Source: Leptotrichia wadei (GTDB taxonomy: Bacteria > Fusobacteriota > Fusobacteriia > Fusobacteriales > Leptotrichiaceae). Taken from it: DNA of 64,000 bases. Location of the stretch: positions 868,001 through 932,000 of the forward strand of contig NZ_AP019841.1 in assembly GCF_007990445.1 (NCBI RefSeq). Reading direction: 5' to 3'. The position numbers were made by a program, and so were the translations under genes. The notes under the pieces are model-generated. The model was given only the letters and a program-made list of their open reading frames with translations. It did no database searches and was not told the origin of the DNA. Shown piece after piece: positions 57,490-64,000 of the stretch (position 1 is its first letter; the number at the start of each line of letters is the position of its first letter).

Positions 57490-58470
57490 ATGAAAAAAGA
57501 TTTAAAATGGGCAGTTTTAGGAACAGGAATAATTGCCAATGAAATGGCACAAGCTCTTGAAAAAATGGGTAAAAATCTTTATGCAGTTGCTAACAGAACT
57601 CATGAAAAAGCTTTAGATTTTGCGAAAAAATATGGGGTTGAAAAAGTTTATGATAAAATAGAAGATATGTTTTATGACGATGAAACTGATATTATCTACA
57701 TTACTACGCCTCATAATACGCACATAAAATTTATGATTGAAGCATTGAAAAATGGGAAACATGTGTTATGCGAAAAATCAATTACATTAAATAGCGAAGA
57801 ATTGGAAGAAGCTGTAAAATTGGCAAAAGAAAAAAATCTTATCTTAGGTGAAGCAATGACAATTTTCAATATGCCACTTTATGGTGAACTTTTGGAAATT
57901 GTAAATTCTGGAAAACTTGGCGATGTGAAAATGATACAAGTTAATTTTGGAAGTTACAAGGAATATGATATGACAAATAGATTTTTCAATAGAAATCTTG
58001 CAGGGGGAGCGTTGCTTGATATAGGTGTTTATGCAATTTCAATTACAAGACTATTCATGACTTCAAAACCTAATAATGTGCTTTCTCAAGTGAAATATGC
58101 ACCAACAGGAGTGGACGAACAAGTAGGTATAATTATGATGAATAAAGAACAACAAATGTCAACAATAGCTCTTACACTTCATTCAAAACAGCCAAAAAGA
58201 GTCGTAATCGCCTGTGAAAAAGCATATATTGAAATCACAGAATATCCAAGAGCTGACAAAGCTAAAATTGTTTATACCGAAACAGGTGAAGTTCAAGAAA
58301 TTCTATCAGGAATAACAGAAAATGCACTTCAATATGAACTTCAAAATATGGAAGAATCTGTAAGAACTGGAATTAATAAAATGAAACTTGATTATACCGT
58401 GGATGTTATGGATATTATGACGAAATTGCGTAAAGATTGGGGAATGACTTATCCTGAAGAGGAAATGTAG
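57490..58470 (+). CDS. Gfo/Idh/MocA-family oxidoreductase
   Basis: A 326-residue NAD(P)-dependent dehydrogenase. The N-terminal Rossmann loop KWAVLGTGIIANEMAQALEK, then YITTPHNTHIKFMIEALKNG and HVLCEKSITL with the family EK-x-L/T Lys, are typical, followed by GGALLDIGVYAISI. It probably oxidises or reduces a sugar or cyclitol. Substrate cannot be read from the sequence. It has its own terminator. Confidence 0.9.
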   Translation: MKKDLKWAVLGTGIIANEMAQALEKMGKNLYAVANRTHEKALDFAKKYGVEKVYDKIEDMFYDDETDIIYITTPHNTHIKFMIEALKNGKHVLCEKSITLNSEELEEAVKLAKEKNLILGEAMTIFNMPLYGELLEIVNSGKLGDVKMIQVNFGSYKEYDMTNRFFNRNLAGGALLDIGVYAISITRLFMTSKPNNVLSQVKYAPTGVDEQVGIIMMNKEQQMSTIALTLHSKQPKRVVIACEKAYIEITEYPRADKAKIVYTETGEVQEILSGITENALQYELQNMEESVRTGINKMKLDYTVDVMDIMTKLRKDWGMTYPEEEM

Positions 58471-58843
58471 AAAAATTTTATTGAGTGCTGTGATGGTGCT
58501 CAATTTTTTTACTTTCTTAAAAAAGTTTTTATAAAATAGTATTAAATTTATTTTCAAATTAAAGTATTTTTTTGAGTACATTAAAAGCAGGTTATTTTAT
58601 AATTTTTGTATCATAAAAGTTAATAATTTGATAGAATTACAGAATTAAATGGGGCAAAAAATTTGGAAAAAGCAATAAAATGTGGTAAAATATAATGAAT
58701 TTGCTATAAAAAATTATAAAAATGAAAGTTATAAAAACTAAATAATAATGGTATTTATGACAAATCTGATAAATTTTAAGTTTTATTAAAAAATGATTAA
58801 TCTATATTAAATAAATATTGTAAATATGAAAGGTGGAGAAAAC
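58471..58843 (+). other. Intergenic with terminator and scrB promoter
   Basis: The terminator is ATTGAG (58,480) with CTCAAT (58,499-58,504) and a T-run. A promoter candidate is TTGGAA (58,663-58,668), 17 bases, TGGTAAAAT with the -10 at 58,686-58,691. No gene or riboswitch is seen. Confidence 0.55.
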
Positions 58844-60304
58844 ATGGATTTCAAAGATGTTAAAAAAAATGAAGAAAAATCGGTTTTGGAAAAAAAAGAG
58901 ATTGTGGAAAAGGATTTTTGGCGACAAAAATATCATATTCAAGGAATTGTAGGACTTATTAATGATCCAAATGGATTTTCACAGTTTAAAGGGAAATATC
59001 ATATGTTTTATCAATGGAATCCACTAGGGACAGTTCATAAAAATAAAACTTGGGCTCATAGTATAAGTGAAGATTTACTGCATTGGGAAAGACTGGAAAC
59101 AGCTTTACGGCCTGATACTTGGTATTCTAAGGATGGAGTTTATTCTGGAAGCGCAATTGCGGATGATGGAAAACTTTATTTATTTTATACTGGAAATGTG
59201 AAGGATGCTGAAGGGAATAGAGAATCTTACCAATGTTTAGCAGTTTCTAGCGATGGAGAGCATTTTGAAAGATGGGAACCTAGTATTGTAAATCAGCCGG
59301 ATGGATATACTCGGCATATAAGAGATCCTAAAATTTGGAAAAAAGATGGGAAATTTTATGCAGTAGTTGGAGTACAAAGTGAAAATTTAGAGGGAAAAGT
59401 AATTTTGTACAGTTCAGAAAATATAAAGGATTGGAAGTTTGAAGGAGAAATTGCAGGAGCGAATCACGGAAAACTTAAAGATTTTGGATTTATGTGGGAA
59501 TGTCCAGATTATTTTCAGTTAAAGGATGAAAAAACTGGAGAAATTAAGGATTTGTTAGTATTCTCGCCGCAAGGACTGGAGCCTGAAGGAGATTTGTACA
59601 ATAATAAATATCAGACAGGATATTTATTTGGAAAGCTGGATTATGAAAAACCTGAATTTGAAATTTCATCAGATTTTGTGGAAATTGACAGAGGGCATGA
59701 CTTTTATGCGCCACAGTCAATGGAGGATGACAAAGGAAGAAGAATTATTGTAGGATGGATGGGAGTTCCTGAAGAAGAAGACTTTCCAACTGTAAAAAAT
59801 GAATGGATTCATTGCTTGACATTGCCAAGAGAATTAAAAGTAATTGATGGAAGACTTTATCAATTGCCGATAAAAGAAATGGAAAGTATACGTGGAGAAA
59901 AAATTGAATTTAATGAAAAAGTGGCTGGAGAAGTAAAGGTTGGAACTGGGACAACTTATGAATTAAAAGCTAAATTTGCTGATTTTAATTCTGATTTTGG
60001 ATTGAAATTGAGAACTGGCAAAAATAGTGAAACTGTTTTGAAATTTGATTACAATGACAAAAAATTTGTATTGGATAGAACAAAGGGTGAACAGCCTGAT
60101 AAGAGATTAAGAAAAGTTTATTTGGGAGATATTTCAGAACTGGAACTTACAGTATTTGTAGATAATTCTTCTGTGGAAGTGTTTATTAACGGTGGACAGG
60201 AAGTGTTTTCATCGAGAATATTCCCTGAAAAAGGTGCGGATGGGATAAGTGTATTTGCAGATGGAGATACAAGTGCGAAAATTGAAAAATGGGAATGGAA
60301 ATAA
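58844..60304 (+). CDS. scrB: Sucrose-6-phosphate hydrolase, GH32
   Basis: A 486-residue GH32 enzyme that splits sucrose-6-phosphate to glucose-6-phosphate and fructose. The nucleophile Asp lies in GLINDPNGFSQF, the RDP motif in HIRDPKIWK, and the acid Glu in FMWECPDYF. A five-bladed propeller is followed by a beta-sandwich. ATG 58,844 follows gaaaggtgg. There is no PTS sucrose gene beside it. Confidence 0.92.
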   Translation: MDFKDVKKNEEKSVLEKKEIVEKDFWRQKYHIQGIVGLINDPNGFSQFKGKYHMFYQWNPLGTVHKNKTWAHSISEDLLHWERLETALRPDTWYSKDGVYSGSAIADDGKLYLFYTGNVKDAEGNRESYQCLAVSSDGEHFERWEPSIVNQPDGYTRHIRDPKIWKKDGKFYAVVGVQSENLEGKVILYSSENIKDWKFEGEIAGANHGKLKDFGFMWECPDYFQLKDEKTGEIKDLLVFSPQGLEPEGDLYNNKYQTGYLFGKLDYEKPEFEISSDFVEIDRGHDFYAPQSMEDDKGRRIIVGWMGVPEEEDFPTVKNEWIHCLTLPRELKVIDGRLYQLPIKEMESIRGEKIEFNEKVAGEVKVGTGTTYELKAKFADFNSDFGLKLRTGKNSETVLKFDYNDKKFVLDRTKGEQPDKRLRKVYLGDISELELTVFVDNSSVEVFINGGQEVFSSRIFPEKGADGISVFADGDTSAKIEKWEWK

Positions 60305-60313
60305 AAAAATTAA

Positions 60314-61669
60314 TTGGAAAATCTAGAAGGGAAAAAATTGGTAAAGAATAAAAAATTAACAGGAAATAAAATAGTAGGAAATATAAAACTGGATATTATA
60401 AATATTATTGACGATATTTTGTATGAGAAAAAATATAGCAATATTCAGTTAAATTATTATTTTTCTAAAAAAAATTATACTCAAAAGGAAAAAACTTTTA
60501 TTACAAGTGTTGTGAATACTGTAATAAAAAACCTGATTTATATTGATTATTTAATTGAAAAAGGGACACGAAATGTAAAAAAACGGAAAATAAAGCAACT
60601 TTTGAGAGTTTCTGCTGCACAGCTATTTTTTATGGACTCGGATAATGCAGGAGTGATATTTGAGGCTGGAGAAGTTGCAAAAATTATAAATGAACATCAA
60701 GCTGGATTTGTAAATGCGGCTTTAAAGACAATTTTGAAAAGTAAAGAAAAGTTTGATAATGAGATTCCGACGGATAAAAGGGAAGGTATTGTTTTATCGT
60801 ATCCTCAATGGTTTGTAAATAAACTTAAAATTGATTATCCAGATAATTATTTGGAAATAATGGAATCATATAAAAAGAGAAGCTATCTGTCGGTTAGATT
60901 TGATAAGAATAAAATGACTAAAGAAAAATTTGAAAAATTGTTAAAGGAAATTAATACAGAAGTTTTATTTTCAGTTGATGAAGTCTATTATTTGTCAAAT
61001 GCGAATATTTTTGATACAGAAATTTATAGAAATGGAGAAGCTGTAATTCAAGATGCTTCATCTTATTTGGCTGTGAAAAATTTGGCTGTGAAGGATGGGG
61101 ATGCTGTGCTTGATGCTTGTGCCGCTCCAGGTGGAAAATCTCTTGCGATTTTGCAATTATTTAATCCAGAAAAATTGATTTCTACAGATATTCATAAACA
61201 TAAGGTGAAATTGTTAAATGAACTTAAAAATAAGTATGGTTACGGTAATTTTCAAGTAAGGTTAAATGATGCTATGCAAATTGAAAATTTAGAAGTCAAA
61301 TTTGATAAAATATTGCTGGATATGCCGTGCAGCGGACTTGGAGTGCTTAGGAAAAAGCCAGAGAAAATATATGAATTAACTTCAAATGATATAAAAACTT
61401 TGAAAAAACTTCAGAAAAAAATATTTGAAAGCGCATATAAATGCTTGAAAAATGGAGGAGAAATAGTTTATAGCACTTGTACTTTTTCTAAAAATGAAAA
61501 TACAAATAATATTCGATATTTTTTGGAAAAATATGAAGATTTGGAAATTTTGGATTTGGAAATTCCAGAAAATGTGGAAATTATAAAAGATGAACTTGGC
61601 GGAGCTTATATTTCGTATAAAAATAAATATATGGATGGGTTTTATATTGCAAAATTGAGAAAAAATTAA
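60314..61669 (+). CDS. rsmB: 16S rRNA cytosine-C5 methyltransferase RsmB
   Basis: A 451-residue protein with an N-terminal NusB-like RNA-binding domain (SNIQLNYYFSKKNYTQKEKT) and a C-terminal SAM-dependent methyltransferase with DACAAPGGKSLAI and catalytic Cys residues in MPCSGLG and STCTFS. It methylates C967 of 16S rRNA. The start is uncertain: TTG 60,314 has no good site, and another TTG near 60,338 follows gaaggg. Confidence 0.93.
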   Translation: MENLEGKKLVKNKKLTGNKIVGNIKLDIINIIDDILYEKKYSNIQLNYYFSKKNYTQKEKTFITSVVNTVIKNLIYIDYLIEKGTRNVKKRKIKQLLRVSAAQLFFMDSDNAGVIFEAGEVAKIINEHQAGFVNAALKTILKSKEKFDNEIPTDKREGIVLSYPQWFVNKLKIDYPDNYLEIMESYKKRSYLSVRFDKNKMTKEKFEKLLKEINTEVLFSVDEVYYLSNANIFDTEIYRNGEAVIQDASSYLAVKNLAVKDGDAVLDACAAPGGKSLAILQLFNPEKLISTDIHKHKVKLLNELKNKYGYGNFQVRLNDAMQIENLEVKFDKILLDMPCSGLGVLRKKPEKIYELTSNDIKTLKKLQKKIFESAYKCLKNGGEIVYSTCTFSKNENTNNIRYFLEKYEDLEILDLEIPENVEIIKDELGGAYISYKNKYMDGFYIAKLRKN

Positions 61670-61729
61670 AGTTATATCAAGTAATTATCAGGGGTTAGTC
61701 AAAAAAATAACTGAAAGGACGTATTTGGA

Positions 61730-63499
61730 ATGCGATTTGATCTGGATGATGATGTGAAATTCATATTGGAACAATTAAATAAAAATGGAAAAGGATTTAT
61801 TGTTGGAGGAGCAATTAGAGATAAAATTCTAAATAGGGATCCAGGAGATTATGATTTTGCGACTGATATAGAGTATTCAGAATTAAAAAGAATTTTTGCA
61901 GATTACAATCCAAAGGAAATGGGAGCGCATTTTGGGATTCTTATGATAAAAGTCAACGGGAAAAATTATGAGATAGCAAAATTTCGTAAAGAAACAGGAA
62001 TTTATAATAGCAGATATCCAAAGGAAATTAAATTTGTAAAAACAATTGAAGAAGATCTGGCAAGACGGGATTTTACGATAAATTCACTAGCTTACAGCAA
62101 GAAGACCGGGATAATTGATTTGTATGGGGGGAGACAGGATATTAGGCGGAAAGTGATAAGATTTGTTGGAAAGCCTAAATTGAGGATAGAAGAGGATGCG
62201 CTTAGAATTTTACGGGCTTTTAGATTTGTTTCTAAATTGGGATTTAGTTTGGATAAGCAAACTGCGGAGGCTATTTATAAAAAAAGAAAATTTTTGCTGA
62301 AAATATCAAAGGAAAGAGTTTTTGATGAGTTAAGTAAAATTTTGATGGGGAATTTTGTAAAAAAGGCGTTTATCGAAATGAAAAAACTAAAAGTTCTGGA
62401 AATGCTAATTCCAGAATTTCGTTATGCATATAATTTTGATCAGAATAATCCAAATAATCCAGATGATTTATTTCATCATATAATAAAAGTTATTCATCTT
62501 TGTGATTATGATCTTATTACCAGATTCGCTGCACTTTTTCATGATCTGGGGAAAATTAATGTAAAAATTATTGATGCAAAGGGAGTTTTCCACTTTTATG
62601 GGCATGAAAAGGAAAGCGCATTGATTGCTGAAGAAGAATTGAGGCAACTTAGGACTTCAAATGAATTTACGAATTCTGTAAAAAAAATTGTTAAAAATCA
62701 TATGCTGATTTATCAGGATGTTTCAGATAAGACATTAAAAAAGCTGATTATTGAGATGGATGAAAGGAATTTAAAAAGGCTGTTCAATTTATTTTCTGCT
62801 GACTTAAATTCAAAGGGTATAAGAACTCGTGCGGAAAATAATGAAATTTTACAAAATTTTAGAAATAAAATTGAAAATATAAAAGAACAGGGAGAAGTTC
62901 CGCAGTTTAATGATTTGGATATAACGGGGATTGATTTGATAAATCTTAAATTTAGCAATCGTGAGATCGGGGAAGTGAAAAACAGGCTGTATGAACTCGT
63001 TCTTGGGGATGAAATTGAGAATGAGAAGGAAGAGCTGGTAAAATATATTGTGAAACATTACAATTTGAAGGGTGATTTTGAATATGAAAATTCTTGCGGG
63101 GCGATTGTTTTTAATGAAAATACAGGGAAAATTCTGCTTGTGAAAATGCACAATGGGAACTGGGGATTTCCAAAAGGGCATATTGAAAATAATGAAACTA
63201 AGGAAGAAACGGCAATTCGTGAAGTTTTTGAAGAAACAAATGTAAATATAAAAATTATTCCAGGTTTTGAACGTTTGATAAAATATATTCCAAATGAAAA
63301 AACTATAAAAAAAGTTACGATCTTTGTGGGAATTACTCAAGATGAGGATGTTAAAATTGATACTTCTGAAATTGAGGCTTTTCAATGGTGCACCTATGAA
63401 GAGGCTTTAAAATTGACAACTTATAAGTTGCAAAAGGATGTGCTTGAAAATGCGAGGAAGGTATTTGTCAGTTCAAAAATGATAAAAGAAAAAATTTAG
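61730..63499 (+). CDS. cca: CCA-adding/poly(A) polymerase-type nucleotidyltransferase fused to NUDIX hydrolase
   Basis: A 589-residue fusion. Residues 1-130 carry the class II nucleotidyltransferase head (GFIVGGAIRDKILNRDPGDY then DFATD, and RRDFTINSLAY). A tRNA-binding neck and an HD domain (ALFHDLGKINVKI) follow, then from about 440 a NUDIX domain with the box GHIENNETKEETAIREVFEE T. It should add or repair the tRNA CCA end. The NUDIX part may clear modified or capped nucleotides. ATG 61,730 lies near gaaaggac. Confidence 0.9.
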   Translation: MRFDLDDDVKFILEQLNKNGKGFIVGGAIRDKILNRDPGDYDFATDIEYSELKRIFADYNPKEMGAHFGILMIKVNGKNYEIAKFRKETGIYNSRYPKEIKFVKTIEEDLARRDFTINSLAYSKKTGIIDLYGGRQDIRRKVIRFVGKPKLRIEEDALRILRAFRFVSKLGFSLDKQTAEAIYKKRKFLLKISKERVFDELSKILMGNFVKKAFIEMKKLKVLEMLIPEFRYAYNFDQNNPNNPDDLFHHIIKVIHLCDYDLITRFAALFHDLGKINVKIIDAKGVFHFYGHEKESALIAEEELRQLRTSNEFTNSVKKIVKNHMLIYQDVSDKTLKKLIIEMDERNLKRLFNLFSADLNSKGIRTRAENNEILQNFRNKIENIKEQGEVPQFNDLDITGIDLINLKFSNREIGEVKNRLYELVLGDEIENEKEELVKYIVKHYNLKGDFEYENSCGAIVFNENTGKILLVKMHNGNWGFPKGHIENNETKEETAIREVFEETNVNIKIIPGFERLIKYIPNEKTIKKVTIFVGITQDEDVKIDTSEIEAFQWCTYEEALKLTTYKLQKDVLENARKVFVSSKMIKEKI

Positions 63500-63532
63500 A
63501 ATAAAAAAATTAGGAAATAAATTAGGTAGAAA

Positions 63533-64000
63533 ATGAATAAAGAAAAAATTTTAGGATATGAAGTTCATCGGAAAAAAGTAAAAAACATAAATTTGCGGAT
63601 AAAACCTAATATGGAGGTTTATATTTCTGTGCCAATGAATTTGCATCGTGATTATATTGAAAATTTTATTCGTTCTAAAGAAGAGTGGATAAAAAGTGTT
63701 TTGAAAAAGGTTGAGGATGTAAAGGAAAAGCAAAAGGGGTTTGAATATAAAAATGGAGAAATTCATAAGTTTTTGGGAAAAGAATATAACTTGATTGTAA
63801 GAACAGGGAATTTTAATGGTGTAAGTTTAAAAAATGATGCCAAATCAAATGTAATGATTTTAACTGTAAATGAAAATATTTTTGAAAATATTGATGAAAA
63901 GAAAAAAGTTATGGAAAAATGGTATTTTGAGAATGCCAAAAAATTGTTTCTGAAATTTGTGGAAAAATGGCTGGAAATATTGGATGAACATGTGGAAAAG
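63533..64000 (+). CDS. YgjP/M48-type metallopeptidase, truncated by window end
   Basis: The frame from ATG 63,533 runs open to the window end, 156 codons. ILGYEVHRKKVKNINLRIKP and VYISVPMNLHRDYIENFIRS are the N-terminal part of the YgjP-like (DUF45, WLM) peptidase group. The zinc motif HExxH would lie beyond the window, so activity cannot be judged. It is a likely co-transcribed neighbour of the cca gene. Confidence 0.75.
   Translation, partial: MNKEKILGYEVHRKKVKNINLRIKPNMEVYISVPMNLHRDYIENFIRSKEEWIKSVLKKVEDVKEKQKGFEYKNGEIHKFLGKEYNLIVRTGNFNGVSLKNDAKSNVMILTVNENIFENIDEKKKVMEKWYFENAKKLFLKFVEKWLEILDEHVEK

Overview
The window is very AT-rich, carries mostly leftward-free long operons with strong Shine-Dalgarno sites, and contains a fusobacterial-type giant autotransporter, a CIRCE-controlled clpB and PTS, ScrB and Trp genes. 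Together these point to a Leptotrichia-like member of the Fusobacteriota. The species call is inference from protein character, not from a database search.

Region 1 (about 1-11,060) is an accessory island. It holds small immunity-type genes, each commonly preceded by the broken 3' tail of a toxin-like reading frame. Between them lie insertion-sequence scraps (an IS3-type transposase tail, IS256-like ends, a 90-bp miniature element), one intact ATPase/nuclease-family gene, a RelBE-type toxin-antitoxin pair and a duplicated, decayed two-gene cassette. It reads as a graveyard of polymorphic-toxin C-terminal/immunity cassettes. gltX (11,340-12,860) marks the return to core genome. It is followed by an IS200/IS605-type right-end relic that has beheaded a small secreted-protein gene.

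Region 2 (13,836-23,790) is a type III-A CRISPR-Cas locus: csm1(cas10)-csm2-csm3-csm4-csm5-cas6-csm6-cas1-cas2-array. The interference and cyclic-oligoadenylate genes look intact. cas1 has lost an internal segment and its frame, and the array has only three recognisable repeats plus two decayed ones. The second spacer is antisense to a tyrosine-recombinase motif, so this looks like an armed but non-learning system.

Region 3 (23,880-34,376) holds housekeeping genes: ligA (minus), hicAB, rlmN, a class A penicillin-binding protein, a purine-type permease and a CNNM/CorC-type protein (both minus), and divergent PTS IIA and IIB genes.

Region 4 (34,500-43,520) is the tryptophan operon in the order trpL-trpE-trpGD-[five non-trp genes]-trpC-trpF-trpB-trpA. 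A 15-residue leader peptide with three Trp codons and a downstream terminator indicate ribosome-mediated attenuation. The inserted block includes a DUF3990/DUF3791-type module, a candidate toxin-antitoxin unit placed under trp control.

Region 5 (43,600-64,000) has a DUF3290/DUF421 membrane pair, a GNAT enzyme with a tiny upstream partner, IS605 and palindromic-element relics, a frameshifted carboxynorspermidine-synthase-like pseudogene, a 2,083-residue autotransporter whose start codon is out of frame, clpB with promoter and CIRCE, a Gfo/Idh/MocA oxidoreductase, a GH32 sucrose-6-phosphate hydrolase, rsmB, a CCA-adding enzyme fused to a NUDIX domain, and a partial YgjP-type metallopeptidase gene. 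No rRNA or tRNA genes were seen.
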